Assembly: GCA_050949725.1 (NCBI GenBank) | Contig: JBMNGH010000011.1 | Span: 1 to 64,000 of the forward strand | DNA from: JBMNGH01 sp050949725 | GTDB taxonomy: Bacteria > Bacillota > Thermosediminibacteria > Thermosediminibacterales > Tepidanaerobacteraceae | DNA length: 64,000 nt | Direction: 5' to 3' | Shown: piece after piece, positions 17,191-27,062 of the stretch | Numbering within the stretch: position 1 is the stretch's first letter | How the letters are laid out: each line of letters opens with the position of its first letter | Notes under the pieces: model-generated | Databases searched by the model: none | What the model was told of the DNA's origin: nothing | The model's input: only the letters and a program-made list of their open reading frames with translations | Program-made: the position numbers and the translations under genes

Positions 17191-17813
17191 CCTGCATACA
17201 CCTCCTCTAAACGCTCCAAGGCTTCTTTCGTCAATATCAAATTGTCATGATTTAAGATATCGTAAACGTTGAGCGTGTTGACATATGTTGTCATTACACC
17301 AGGGATATTACTTGCAGATTTCTCTACACCTTTATCTTTTTCGACTAATACTATTAGGGCTTTTGTTTGTACCTTAAGGTTTTGCAAAACTTTAATCATT
17401 TCTTTGGTTTTTGGAGTATCGAATTTAAGCTGGTCTAATACAATCAACTCCGAATCTGCAACCTTTGCGCTTAGTGCCGACTTTAACGCCAACCTTTTTA
17501 TTTTTTTGGGCAGCGAGTACTTAAAAGAGCGCGGTTTCGGCCCAAACGTTATGCCGCCTTTTCTCCAAAGAGGTGATCTTATGCTGCCGTGTCTGGCTCT
17601 ACCAGTGCCTTTTTGTCTCCAGGGCTTTCTCCCCCCTCCTGATACTTCCGCTCTTGTAAGGGTAGAAGCTGTACCAAGTCTTTGATTGGCCAGGTAATTT
17701 ACAACAGCCCTGTGCATCACATCATGTCGGATTTCAGTCCCAAATATCTCATCGGAAAGCTCAACTTCTCCGATTTTTTCTCCTTGAGTATTTAGCAAAT
17801 CTACCTTCGGCAT
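17187..17813 (-). CDS. rplD: 50S ribosomal protein L4
   Basis: L4 (uL4), 208 residues, has a tunnel-lining loop around GTGRARHGSIRSPLWRKGG and, in E. coli, autoregulates the S10 operon. ATG start with GGAGG. Only the usual length and motifs are seen. Confidence 0.97.
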   Translation of the reverse strand: MPKVDLLNTQGEKIGEVELSDEIFGTEIRHDVMHRAVVNYLANQRLGTASTLTRAEVSGGGRKPWRQKGTGRARHGSIRSPLWRKGGITFGPKPRSFKYSLPKKIKRLALKSALSAKVADSELIVLDQLKFDTPKTKEMIKVLQNLKVQTKALIVLVEKDKGVEKSASNIPGVMTTYVNTLNVYDILNHDNLILTKEALERLEEVYAG

Positions 17814-17841
17814 GGAGCTCCTCCTTTCCGTACTGAATTAT

Positions 17842-18477
17842 TTATTTTTCAATTTTTTGCTGTGTTTTTAAAAGTAACAGTGACTTCTTTGGGCCAGGCA
17901 CAGAGCCTTTAATTAATAAAATGTTTTTGTCCGCATCAACTCTTACAACTTCAAGATTTTTAACAGTCACTCGTTCTGTTCCCATGTGACCGGGCCTTTT
18001 ATTGCCTTTAAATACCCTCGCCGGATCTGTTGCTCCCCCGGAACCTGGCCTTCTGTGATACATTGAACCGTGAGTCATGGGACCTCGTCTGAAATTCCAG
18101 CGCTTTATACCGCCTGCAAAACCTTTTCCTTTTGATATGCCGACTACATCAACCTTGTCACCGGGTTGAAATATATCGACCTTTATTTCATCCCCAACGT
18201 TTAATTTGTCAGAATCCTGCAGTTTAAACTCCCTTAAAAATCTCTTGGGCTTTAGCTGATTTTTTTTGAATTGACCCAGCCCGGGCTTGTTTAGCTTTTT
18301 TTCCTTTATATCCCTATAACCGACCTTTACAGCATTATAGCCATCGTTTTCAACGGTTTTTTTCTGTACGACTGTACACGGCCCTGCTTCAACTATTGTG
18401 ACGGCCAAAGCCTCTCCTTTTTCATCAAAAACCTGAGTCATTCCGATTTTTGTGCCCAAAATTGCTTTAGAGAGCAT
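17842..18477 (-). CDS. rplC: 50S ribosomal protein L3
   Basis: L3 (uL3), 211 residues from the ATG at 18477, is an early-assembly protein reaching the peptidyl-transferase centre. It begins MLSKAILGTKIGMTQVF and carries the loop RGPMTHGSMYHRRPGS, the site of pleuromutilin resistance, which looks wild type. A GTG three codons upstream overlaps the GGGAGGTG site. Confidence 0.97.
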   Translation of the reverse strand: MLSKAILGTKIGMTQVFDEKGEALAVTIVEAGPCTVVQKKTVENDGYNAVKVGYRDIKEKKLNKPGLGQFKKNQLKPKRFLREFKLQDSDKLNVGDEIKVDIFQPGDKVDVVGISKGKGFAGGIKRWNFRRGPMTHGSMYHRRPGSGGATDPARVFKGNKRPGHMGTERVTVKNLEVVRVDADKNILLIKGSVPGPKKSLLLLKTQQKIEK

Positions 18478-18505
18478 TGCTTTCACCTCCCGCTCTATTT
18501 AGTTA

Positions 18506-18814
18506 CTATAGCTTGATTTCGATGTCTACTCCTGCAGGCAAATCCAGCCTCATAAGAGCATCTACTGTTTTCTGGTTTGGTTGTTTTATATCGATCAATC
18601 GCTTGTGGGTCCTCATTTCAAACTGTTCACGTGAATCCTTGTATTTGTGTGGCGCTCTCAGTATTGTGATAATACTTTTATCTGTCGGCAAAGGTATTGG
18701 ACCCGAAACATCTGCACCGGTTCGTTTAGCCGTTTCAACGATCTTCTGAGCTGACTGATCAAGTATCCCGTGTTCATATGCTTTTAATCTGATTCTAATC
18801 TTCTGATGGGCCAA
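18506..18814 (-). CDS. rpsJ: 30S ribosomal protein S10
   Basis: S10 (uS10/NusE), 102 residues, serves both in the 30S head and in NusG/NusB antitermination. The blocks IRIRLKAYEHGILDQSAQKI and GPIPLPTDKSIITILRAPH are canonical. TTG start, GGAGGGAG upstream. First gene of the S10 cluster, 43 nt after tuf. Confidence 0.97.
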   Translation of the reverse strand: MAHQKIRIRLKAYEHGILDQSAQKIVETAKRTGADVSGPIPLPTDKSIITILRAPHKYKDSREQFEMRTHKRLIDIKQPNQKTVDALMRLDLPAGVDIEIKL

Positions 18815-18857
18815 CTTATCTCCCTCCTTATAAAATGCGATCCGCTATCACCTTAAG

Positions 18858-20063
18858 CTAATCTTCAACTACCTCAGCAACCACACCGGCTCCCACTGTC
18901 CTGCCGCCTTCCCTTATGGCAAACCTCAGGCCCTGCTCTATGGCAATCGGCGAGATCAGCTTTATGTCCATTACTATGTTGTCTCCAGGCATTACCATCT
19001 CTGTCCCTTCCGGTAGTGTGATCACGCCTGTGACGTCTGTTGTCCTAAAGTAAAACTGCGGCCTGTATCCGTTGAAAAATGGGGTGTGTCTGCCTCCCTC
19101 TTCTTTCTTTAATACGTATACCTGACCTTTGAAGTGTGTGTGGGGGTTTATTGAGTTGGGCTTCGCTAATACCATGCCCCTCTCTACTTCGTCTCTGTCT
19201 ACTCCGCGCAGCAGTGCTCCTATGTTGTCTCCCGCTACGGCCTGGTCAAGCAGTTTCCTGAACATCTCTACGCCTGTTACTACTGTCTTCCTCTTCTCGT
19301 CTCTTATCCCGATTATCTCTACTTCGTCCCCTACTTTTAGAGTGCCTCTTTCTACTCTGCCGGTGACTACTGTGCCCCGACCTGTTATTGTGAATACGTC
19401 CTCTACTGGCATCAGGAACGGCTTCTCGGTCTCACGCTGTGGCGTGGGAATGTAGCTGTCTACTGCTTCCATGAGTTCCCATATCTTTCCGCACCACTGG
19501 CAGTCTTTTTTGCCGCATCCGCACTCTAAGGCTTTTAGTGCTGAACCGGCTACTATCGGAATGTCGTCTCCCGGAAATTCATACGATGATAGAAGCTCTC
19601 TTACTTCCATCTCTACTAGTTCCAAGAGCTCCGGGTCGTCTACCATGTCTGTCTTGTTTAAAAATACTATGATGTAGGGCACGCCTACCTGTCTTGCCAA
19701 AAGTATGTGCTCTCTTGTCTGAGGCATTGGGCCATCGGCTGCTGATACTACTAGTATCGAACCGTCCATCTGGGCTGCACCTGTTATCATGTTCTTGACG
19801 TAGTCAGCATGCCCAGGACAGTCTACGTGGGCATAGTGCCTGTTCTCTGTCTCGTATTCTACGTGTGCTGTGGCTATCGTTATCCCACGCTCCCTCTCTT
19901 CCGGTGCCTTGTCTATGTGGTCGTATGATACAAAGTCTGATAGCCCCGCATCTGATAGTGTCTTCGTTATCGCTGCCGTCAGTGTAGTCTTGCCATGGTC
20001 TACATGACCTATTGTCCCTATGTTTACGTGGGGTTTTGTCCTCTCATATTTTTGCTTTGCCAT
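18858..20063 (-). CDS. tuf: Elongation factor Tu with a four-cysteine insert
   Basis: EF-Tu delivers aminoacyl-tRNA to the ribosome. The 401-residue protein has G1 GHVDHGKT, G2 region GITI, G3 DCPGH, G4 NKTD and G5 SAL. Directly after G5, at residues 181-191, lies a small insert with Cys 181, 183, 188 and 191 (ECGCGKKDCQWCGK), a plausible metal site. Similar inserts occur in EF-Tu of some clostridia such as Desulfotomaculum relatives (recalled, not checked). ATG start. Confidence 0.98.
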   Translation of the reverse strand: MAKQKYERTKPHVNIGTIGHVDHGKTTLTAAITKTLSDAGLSDFVSYDHIDKAPEERERGITIATAHVEYETENRHYAHVDCPGHADYVKNMITGAAQMDGSILVVSAADGPMPQTREHILLARQVGVPYIIVFLNKTDMVDDPELLELVEMEVRELLSSYEFPGDDIPIVAGSALKALECGCGKKDCQWCGKIWELMEAVDSYIPTPQRETEKPFLMPVEDVFTITGRGTVVTGRVERGTLKVGDEVEIIGIRDEKRKTVVTGVEMFRKLLDQAVAGDNIGALLRGVDRDEVERGMVLAKPNSINPHTHFKGQVYVLKKEEGGRHTPFFNGYRPQFYFRTTDVTGVITLPEGTEMVMPGDNIVMDIKLISPIAIEQGLRFAIREGGRTVGAGVVAEVVED

Positions 20064-20091
20064 ATTGTTGATCCTCCTTACACAAGTTTTT

Positions 20092-22158
20092 CTATTTGTT
20101 AATAATTGAATTTGCTATATTATTAGGAACCTCCGCATAGTGGGAGAATTGCATCGTATAGACACCCCTGCCCTGAGTTCTCGACCTTAAATTCGTAGCA
20201 TAGCCGAACATCTCAGAAAGCGGCACAAAGCCTCTTATCACCTGTGCTGGACCTTTTGGTTCCATACCTTCGATCTCGCCCCTTCGGGAATTTATATCGC
20301 CAATGACGTCTCCCATGTACTCTTCAGGAGTTACTACTTCCACACTCATGAATGGTTCGAGTAAGACAGGATCTGCCTTTTTCATTCCCTCCTTAAATGC
20401 AATGGAAGCAGCAATTTTAAAAGCCATCTCCGAAGAGTCGACCTCATGATATGAACCATCATATAAGGTTACCTTTACGTCAACAACCTGATATCCTGCA
20501 AGAACACCGTTTTCAAAGGCCTCACGCACACCCAATTCTACTGCAGGTATATATTCCTTTGGAATAACGCCTCCAACAATCTTATTTACAAATTCATAGC
20601 CTTTGCCTTTTTCCAATGGCTCAATCTCAAGCCATACATGACCGTATTGACCGCGACCTCCTGATTGGCGTATAAATTTGCCTTCTGATTTGACGGTCTT
20701 CCGAATCGTTTCTTTATATGCAACCTGTGGTCTCCCAACATTTGCCTCCACATGAAACTCCCTGAGCATCCTATCTACTATAATTTCCAGATGAAGCTCA
20801 CCCATACCGGCGATAATTGTCTGTCCTGTTTCTTGGTCTGTATGTGTCTTAAAAGTAGGGTCTTCTTCTGACAACTTCTGTAAAGCCAAAGACATCTTTT
20901 CCTGGTCAGCCTTAGTCTTAGGCTCAATTGCTACATATATAACAGGTTCCGGAAATTGCATAGATTCAAGCAATATAGGCTTATTTTCGTCAGAAAGGGT
21001 ATCCCCTGTTGCTGTATCCTTTAATCCCACAGCTGCAGCTATGTCTCCAGTCAAGACCTCTTGCACGTCTTGTCTGTGATTTGCATGCATGTAAAGAATT
21101 CGGCCGATCCGCTCTTTTTTGCCTTTGGTAGAATTGAAAACATAAGAACCTGATTTTAAAGAGCCGGAGTAAACCCTAAAATACGTCAGTTTACCCACAT
21201 ATGGATCAGTCATTATCTTAAAAGCCAGGGCAGAAAATGGCTCCTCATCACTCACATTCCTTTCGGTTTCCTCACCCGTCTCGAGACATATTCCTCTGAC
21301 AGGAGGAATATCCAGGGGGGACGGCATATAATTTACTATTGCATCAAGGAGCAGCTGTACACCTTTGTTCTTGTAAGATGAACCACATAAAACAGGTGTA
21401 ATTTTAGCTTCTACACAGCCCTTTCTTATAGCACTTTTAACTTCATTTTCAGTTAATTCCTGACCCTCAAGGTATTTCATCATAATATCTTCATCGATGT
21501 CTGCTACAACTTCGATCAGTTGCTCGCGGGACTTTTCCACTTCTTGTTTTAAATCATCAGGAATCTCAGTTTCTGATATATCAGTACCCAGATCGTTTGA
21601 ATATATATAAGCCTTTTGATGAATTAAATCTACTATCCCTTTAAACCTATCTTCACTTCCAATAGGTAATTGTATAGGGACAGGGTGTGCCCCTAGCCTT
21701 GCCTTCATCATGTTTATTACGTTAAAGAAATCGGCACCGACTATATCCATTTTGTTGATATACGCTATTCTGGGTATTTTATATTTATCAGCCTGACGCC
21801 AAACCGTTTCTGATTGAGGCTCAACACCTCCTTTTGCACAAAAGACAGCCACTGAACCGTCGAGAACCCGCAGAGACCTTTCAACTTCAACTGTAAAGTC
21901 CACGTGCCCTGGCGTATCGATGATATTAATTCGATGATTTTTCCAGTAGCATGTTGTTGCAGCCGAGGTAATTGTTATTCCTCTTTTCTGTTCCTGCTCC
22001 ATCCAGTCCATTACAGCTGAACCCTCATGCGTTTCACCCATCTTATGGGTCTTGCCGGTATAAAACAATATCCTTTCAGTTGTCGTTGTTTTACCGGCAT
22101 CGATGTGGGCCATTATACCAATATTTCTTATATTATTTAATGTTATTTGCCTAGGCAC
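20092..22158 (-). CDS. fusA: Elongation factor G
   Basis: EF-G (688 residues) catalyses translocation and, with RRF, ribosome recycling. The N-terminal GTPase domain has AHIDAGKTTTTERIL, DTPGHVDF and NKMD; the rest shows the domain II to V layout with the IIAGMGELHLE and GGRGQYGHVW motifs. GTG start with GGAGTG upstream. It lies between rpsG and tuf as in the classic str operon. Confidence 0.98.
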   Translation of the reverse strand: MPRQITLNNIRNIGIMAHIDAGKTTTTERILFYTGKTHKMGETHEGSAVMDWMEQEQKRGITITSAATTCYWKNHRINIIDTPGHVDFTVEVERSLRVLDGSVAVFCAKGGVEPQSETVWRQADKYKIPRIAYINKMDIVGADFFNVINMMKARLGAHPVPIQLPIGSEDRFKGIVDLIHQKAYIYSNDLGTDISETEIPDDLKQEVEKSREQLIEVVADIDEDIMMKYLEGQELTENEVKSAIRKGCVEAKITPVLCGSSYKNKGVQLLLDAIVNYMPSPLDIPPVRGICLETGEETERNVSDEEPFSALAFKIMTDPYVGKLTYFRVYSGSLKSGSYVFNSTKGKKERIGRILYMHANHRQDVQEVLTGDIAAAVGLKDTATGDTLSDENKPILLESMQFPEPVIYVAIEPKTKADQEKMSLALQKLSEEDPTFKTHTDQETGQTIIAGMGELHLEIIVDRMLREFHVEANVGRPQVAYKETIRKTVKSEGKFIRQSGGRGQYGHVWLEIEPLEKGKGYEFVNKIVGGVIPKEYIPAVELGVREAFENGVLAGYQVVDVKVTLYDGSYHEVDSSEMAFKIAASIAFKEGMKKADPVLLEPFMSVEVVTPEEYMGDVIGDINSRRGEIEGMEPKGPAQVIRGFVPLSEMFGYATNLRSRTQGRGVYTMQFSHYAEVPNNIANSIINK

Positions 22159-22205
22159 TGTCTACACTCCTTTCCCGCAAAGTTGACTCCAGTTCAGCAA
22201 AATGC

Positions 22206-22676
22206 TTACCATCTGTAATGTGCAAAAGCTTTGTTTGCCTCAGCCATTTTATGCGTTTCTTCTCTCTTTTTAACTGCTCCACCTAAATTGTTTGCAGCAT
22301 CCAAAATCTCTCCGGCCAGTCTTTCCCTCATCGTCTTCTCCGGACGTTTTCGAGCAAAATCGACAAGCCACCTGATCCCTAATGCTAAACGCCTATCCTG
22401 TCTGACTTCCATGGGGACCTGATACGTAGCACCACCAACGCGCCTTGGCCTTACTTCAAGAACAGGCATTACGTTTTTCATCGCTTCCTGAAATACCTCG
22501 AGCGGTTCCTTGCCTGTTTTTTGTTTTATAATATCAAAGGCGCCATAACAAATCTTCTGAGCAGTGCCTCTTTTTCCGTCATACATGACCTTGTTGATCA
22601 ACTTTGTGACCAACTTATCGTGGTACAACGGGTCTTCGCGCACTTCCATACGAACCACATGACCTCGCCTTGGCAT
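22206..22676 (-). CDS. rpsG: 30S ribosomal protein S7
   Basis: S7 (uS7), 156 residues, nucleates assembly of the 30S head and in E. coli represses the str operon. RPRRVGGATYQVPMEVRQDR and RKRPEKTMRERLAGEILDA-type blocks are present. ATG start with AAAGGAGGGAT. Confidence 0.98.
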   Translation of the reverse strand: MPRRGHVVRMEVREDPLYHDKLVTKLINKVMYDGKRGTAQKICYGAFDIIKQKTGKEPLEVFQEAMKNVMPVLEVRPRRVGGATYQVPMEVRQDRRLALGIRWLVDFARKRPEKTMRERLAGEILDAANNLGGAVKKREETHKMAEANKAFAHYRW

Positions 22677-22695
22677 CTTATCCCTCCTTTAAAAG

Positions 22696-23070
22696 CTAAT
22701 TTTTGGGTCTTTTAGCCCCGTATAGCGACCTACCCTGCTTACGGTCGGTGACACCGGCAGTATCCAGGGTTCCGCGTACTATATGATATCTAACCCCAGG
22801 TAAATCTTTTACCCTGCCTCCTCTTATCATTACAACAGAGTGTTCCTGTAGGTTATGGCCAATTCCGGGTATATAAGCAGTTACCTCCAAACCGTTAGTA
22901 AGCCTTATCCTGGCTATTTTCCTCAAGGCTGAATTAGGTTTTTTTGGAGTAGTTGTCTTTACTACAGTACAAACACCCCTCTTTTGTGGAGAACCCTTCA
23001 AAGCCGGGGCATCGGATTTGTATTCCACCTTTTTCCTGCCTTTTCTAATAAGTTGGTTTATTGTAGGCAA
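22696..23070 (-). CDS. rpsL: 30S ribosomal protein S12
   Basis: S12 (uS12), 124 residues, is the decoding-centre protein. It starts at a TTG (MPTINQLIRKGRKK) 6 nt after AGGAGGTG; the GTG three codons earlier overlaps the ribosome site. The streptomycin loops TTTPKKPNSALRK and GGRVKDLPGVRYH carry the normal lysines, so the protein looks streptomycin-sensitive. It is the first gene after an intergenic terminator. Confidence 0.97.
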   Translation of the reverse strand: MPTINQLIRKGRKKVEYKSDAPALKGSPQKRGVCTVVKTTTPKKPNSALRKIARIRLTNGLEVTAYIPGIGHNLQEHSVVMIRGGRVKDLPGVRYHIVRGTLDTAGVTDRKQGRSLYGAKRPKN

Positions 23071-23096
23071 TGATGACACCTCCTTCCAACAAAATC

Positions 23097-23123
23097 AAAA
23101 AAAATGCCCCTCATAGGGGGCAT
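23097..23123 (-). terminator. Rho-independent terminator between ybxF and rpsL
   Basis: On the minus strand a 7-bp stem (ATGCCCC/GGGGCAT, plus 23104-23110 with 23117-23123) with a 6-nt loop is followed by a run of eight U. It lies 13 nt beyond the ybxF stop and 26 nt before rpsL, so it should end most rpoB-rpoC-ybxF transcripts and partly insulate the str operon, or act as an attenuator. Confidence 0.8.
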
Positions 23124-23136
23124 CTTAGAAGCAGTG

Positions 23137-23385
23137 CTATTTAGTTATTATTGCAGCCGATGCAGCCCCTACCTGAATTCCACAGGCCTCCCCCAATTCC
23201 TTCATAGTTGCAACATTTACAATTTCGATGCCTTTTTCCATGCAAAGTTCCCTAATTCCGGAAACAACTCGCTCTTCTGCATCCAAGGCTATAAACACCA
23301 CTTCGACCTGGCCCTTTTCAAGTGCCTTTAAGGTCTGCTTTGTTCCAATCGTTTTTTTGGGGGTCTCTCTTAATTTGTCTAGCAT
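23137..23385 (-). CDS. L7Ae-family K-turn RNA-binding protein (YbxF-like)
   Basis: An 82-residue protein of the L7Ae/L30e/S12e family, the homologue of Bacillus YbxF, which binds kink-turn RNA such as riboswitch leaders. It shows the family core TIGTKQTLKALEKGQVEVVFIA and the C-terminal ELGEACGIQVGAASAAII. I use the ATG preceded by GGGAGGG; the 17-codon upstream extension has no family similarity. It sits between rpoC and rpsL, the usual Firmicute location. Confidence 0.92.
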   Translation of the reverse strand: MLDKLRETPKKTIGTKQTLKALEKGQVEVVFIALDAEERVVSGIRELCMEKGIEIVNVATMKELGEACGIQVGAASAAIITK

Positions 23386-23447
23386 TTTCTCGCCCTCCCA
23401 TTTTTCCATATAAAGAGAGCTAAAATACACACTCATTTATTTTAACA

Positions 23448-26400
23448 TCATGGACTTTGGCTGTCAATAAGGTTATTTTGAACTTCAATATCACTCTCAC
23501 TCACATTTGTTGTCTCCTGCTCATCTCCGATTATAAGTTTAACATTTCTATAACGGTTCATGCCTGTCCCCGCAGGTATAAGTTTGCCTATAATAACATT
23601 TTCTTTTAACCCTAAAAGAGGATCTGCCTTGCCTTTTATCGCCGCCTCAGTCAATACCCTGGTGGTTTCCTGGAACGATGCCGCAGACAAGAATGAATCG
23701 GTTGCAAGAGATGCCTTGGTTATACCCAGTAGTACCCTCTTTGCTTCCGCTGGCTTCTTGCCTTGCTTTAGTACCTCCTCATTTATTTTCTCGAGCTCAA
23801 ATATGTCTATGAGCTCTCCCGGGAGCAGGTCAGTGTCACCTGGGTCTTCAATCTTGGCTTTTTTGAGCATTTGTCTGATTATTACCTCTATATGCTTATC
23901 GTTTATGTCAACACCTTGAAGTCTGTAAACCCGCAATACTTCTTGGAGTAGGTATGTTTGAACACCCCTTACGCCCTTGATTTTTAATATATCATGTGGA
24001 TTTACCGACCCTTCACATAATTCGTCTCCCGGCTCAACCACACTGCCATTTTCAACTTTTAGGCGGGCTCCGTAAGGAACCGTGTATACCTTGATTTCAC
24101 CTGTTGGGGTGGTTATCTCGACTTCCCTTTTCTTCTTGCTCTCCAGAATTTTAGCGGTCCCAGGCACTTCGGTAATAACGGCCTGCCCCTTTGGTTTTCT
24201 TGCTTCAAAAAGCTCTTCAACCCTCGGCAGACCTTGCGTGATGTCCTGGCCTGCAACGCCACCCGTATGGAATGTCCTCATGGTAAGCTGTGTCCCTGGT
24301 TCACCTATGGATTGAGCAGCTATTATGCCAACAGCTTCACCTATGTTTACGAGTTTGCCTGTAGCAAGGTTTTTTCCATAACATTTTGTACATACCCCAT
24401 GCCTGGTTCTGCAGGTTAAAACAGAGCGGATTTTGACTTCCTTAATACCCGCATCAATGATTTTGTCCGCCATTTCTTCAGTTATGAGCTCCTCGGCATG
24501 TGTTATAATTTCACCTGTTTCGGGGTGGATTACGTCTTCGAGTGCGTATCTGCCCTCTATTCGCTCTTTGATCGGTTCTATCTCTTCACGCCCGTCCTTT
24601 ATGGCTTTTACGGTTATCCCATCACCTGTACCGCAGTCAATCTCTCTGACAATTACATCTTGACTGACATCAACCAAACGTCGGGTTAGATAGCCAGAGT
24701 CAGCCGTCCTCAGCGCTGTGTCTGCCAAACCCTTTCTGGCCCCGTGCGTGGATATGAAATATTCCAGCACTGTTAGCCCTTCTCTAAAGTTAGCTTTTAT
24801 AGGTAAGTCAATGATCCGACCTGATGGGTCAGCCATAAGTCCTCTCATGCCTGCAAGCTGTCTTATCTGTTGTTTGTTGCCCCTAGCACCAGAGTTGGCC
24901 ATCATATATATTGAATTATATTTATCGAGTGAATTTATCAGACCTTCAGTTACTCTTTCCGTCGCGTCCGTCCATATCTCCAGAGTTTTCTCATATCTTT
25001 CATCTTCAGAAATTAACCCCCTGCGATATAAGAGCTCAACCTGATCCACCTTTTCGTCTGCCTGTGATAATGTTTTTTCCTTTTCGTGCGGTATTTCTAT
25101 ATCTGTTATACCTATCGTTATGCCTGCTTTTGTAGCATACTCATAACCCAGTTTCTTTATCCCGTCTAATACTTGGGCCGTTATTGTGGTTCCATGGATG
25201 CGATAGCATCGCTCCACAATATCGCCTAATTTCGATTTATCGACTAATGTGTTCAGTTCTAGTTCAAATAATGTCTCTTCCTTTGTCCTGTCCACATATC
25301 CCAGGTTTTGAGGGATTATTTCGTTAAAGATGATGCGTCCAGGAGTTGTCTTTATAAGTTTATGCCTCTGATTGCCATTTATTTCTTTAGTAACTTTCAC
25401 ATTGATAATAGCGTGAAGGCCGACCTCACCCATCTCATATGCCAAGACTGCTTCTCTAAGGCTGGAAAAATATTTCCCTTCACCCTTTTCTCCTGGCCGG
25501 TCGATCGTCAGATAATATGAACCGAGCACCATGTCTTGGGTAGGTGTAGTAACGGGCCTGCCGTCTTGTGGCTTCAAAATATTATTCGTTGCCAGCATCA
25601 ACATCCGAGCTTCTGACTGCGCTTCAGCTGACAGCGGTAAGTGGACCGCCATCTGATCACCGTCAAAGTCAGCATTATAAGCTGTACACACCAAGGGATG
25701 TATCTGAATGGCTCTTCCCTCGACAAGCACGGGCTCAAATGCTTGAATTCCCAGGCGATGTAAGGTTGGAGCCCTGTTGAGAAGTACTGGGTGCTCTTTT
25801 ATGACATCCTCGAGCACATCCCATACTTCCGGTTTTACCCTTTCTACCATCCTTTTTGCGCTCTTTATATTATGGGCATGACCTTCAGATACAAGTTTTT
25901 TCATCACAAATGGTTTAAACAGCTCCAGCGCCATTTCTTTCGGAAGACCGCATTGATATAATTTTAATTCCGGCCCCACGACTATCACAGAGCGACCCGA
26001 GTAATCAACTCGTTTTCCCAAAAGGTTTTGGCGAAACCTCCCCTGTTTTCCCTTTAACATATCACTTAGAGACTTTAGCGGCCTGTTGCCAGGACCTGTT
26101 ACCGGCCTGCCGCGCCGTCCATTGTCTATAAGGGCATCTACGGCTTCCTGGAGCATTCTTTTTTCATTCCGGACAATGATATCAGGAGCACCAAGGTCCA
26201 GAAGCCTCTTTAACCTGTTGTTCCTGTTAATAACCCTTCTGTACAGATCGTTCAAATCTGATGTTGCAAACCTCCCACCGTCGAGCTGCACCATCGGCCG
26301 CAGTTCTGGTGGAATTACAGGGATCACGTCAAGTATCATCCACTCCGGTCTATTTCCGGATTTCCTAAAAGCTTCCACAACTTCAAGCCTTCTCAATAAC

Positions 26401-27014
26401 CTGACCTTTTTCTGGCCAGTTGCACCTTTTAACTCTGTCCTCAGTTCTGCAGCCAGCTTTTCAAGGTCTATTTCTTCAAGTAGTTCCTTGACGGCTTCGG
26501 CACCCATCCCCGCTTTAAATCCGCCCTCATATTTTTCTTTATACTCCCTGTAATCCTTTTCATTTAAAAGCTGCTTTTTGGTAAGCGGCGTGTTTCCGGG
26601 GTTTATGACAACATATGATGCAAAATATATCACCTTTTCCAGTGACCGAGGTGACATATCTAATATAAGCCCTATCCTACTCGGAATGCCCTTTAAAAAC
26701 CATATGTGCGATACTGGTGCAGCAAGCTCAATATGCCCCATTCTCTCCCTTCGGACTTTAGACTTGGTTACTTCTACACCACATCGATCACACACAACAC
26801 CTTTATATCTTACGCGTTTATATTTGCCGCAGTGACATTCCCAATCCTTAATAGGACCAAAAATTCTCTCACAAAAAAGCCCCTGTTTTTCAGGCTTAAG
26901 AGTTCTATAATTAATCGTTTCGGGTTTTTTAACCTCTCCTTTGGACCACTCCCTAATCTGTTCAGGTGAGGCCAGACTTATTTTAATGGAATCAAAATAG
27001 TTGAGTTCAAGCAA
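23448..27014 (-). CDS. rpoC: DNA-directed RNA polymerase subunit beta'
   Basis: Beta' (1188 residues) forms the clamp and supplies the catalytic magnesium site. The N-terminal zinc ribbon is seen in CHCGKYKRVRYKGVVCDRCG, the catalytic loop as NADFDGDQM, and the second zinc site around CRTRHGVCTKCYG. The trigger-loop region GEPGTQLTMRTFHTGG is intact. The start is TTG (MLELNYFDS) after GGGGAGAG. No large lineage insert is evident. It follows rpoB by 48 nt. Confidence 0.98.
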   Translation of the reverse strand: MLELNYFDSIKISLASPEQIREWSKGEVKKPETINYRTLKPEKQGLFCERIFGPIKDWECHCGKYKRVRYKGVVCDRCGVEVTKSKVRRERMGHIELAAPVSHIWFLKGIPSRIGLILDMSPRSLEKVIYFASYVVINPGNTPLTKKQLLNEKDYREYKEKYEGGFKAGMGAEAVKELLEEIDLEKLAAELRTELKGATGQKKVRLLRRLEVVEAFRKSGNRPEWMILDVIPVIPPELRPMVQLDGGRFATSDLNDLYRRVINRNNRLKRLLDLGAPDIIVRNEKRMLQEAVDALIDNGRRGRPVTGPGNRPLKSLSDMLKGKQGRFRQNLLGKRVDYSGRSVIVVGPELKLYQCGLPKEMALELFKPFVMKKLVSEGHAHNIKSAKRMVERVKPEVWDVLEDVIKEHPVLLNRAPTLHRLGIQAFEPVLVEGRAIQIHPLVCTAYNADFDGDQMAVHLPLSAEAQSEARMLMLATNNILKPQDGRPVTTPTQDMVLGSYYLTIDRPGEKGEGKYFSSLREAVLAYEMGEVGLHAIINVKVTKEINGNQRHKLIKTTPGRIIFNEIIPQNLGYVDRTKEETLFELELNTLVDKSKLGDIVERCYRIHGTTITAQVLDGIKKLGYEYATKAGITIGITDIEIPHEKEKTLSQADEKVDQVELLYRRGLISEDERYEKTLEIWTDATERVTEGLINSLDKYNSIYMMANSGARGNKQQIRQLAGMRGLMADPSGRIIDLPIKANFREGLTVLEYFISTHGARKGLADTALRTADSGYLTRRLVDVSQDVIVREIDCGTGDGITVKAIKDGREEIEPIKERIEGRYALEDVIHPETGEIITHAEELITEEMADKIIDAGIKEVKIRSVLTCRTRHGVCTKCYGKNLATGKLVNIGEAVGIIAAQSIGEPGTQLTMRTFHTGGVAGQDITQGLPRVEELFEARKPKGQAVITEVPGTAKILESKKKREVEITTPTGEIKVYTVPYGARLKVENGSVVEPGDELCEGSVNPHDILKIKGVRGVQTYLLQEVLRVYRLQGVDINDKHIEVIIRQMLKKAKIEDPGDTDLLPGELIDIFELEKINEEVLKQGKKPAEAKRVLLGITKASLATDSFLSAASFQETTRVLTEAAIKGKADPLLGLKENVIIGKLIPAGTGMNRYRNVKLIIGDEQETTNVSESDIEVQNNLIDSQSP

Positions 27015-27062
27015 GAGTTTCTCTCCCCTCTAAAAATATAATAAAGGGATTAAAATAAATAA

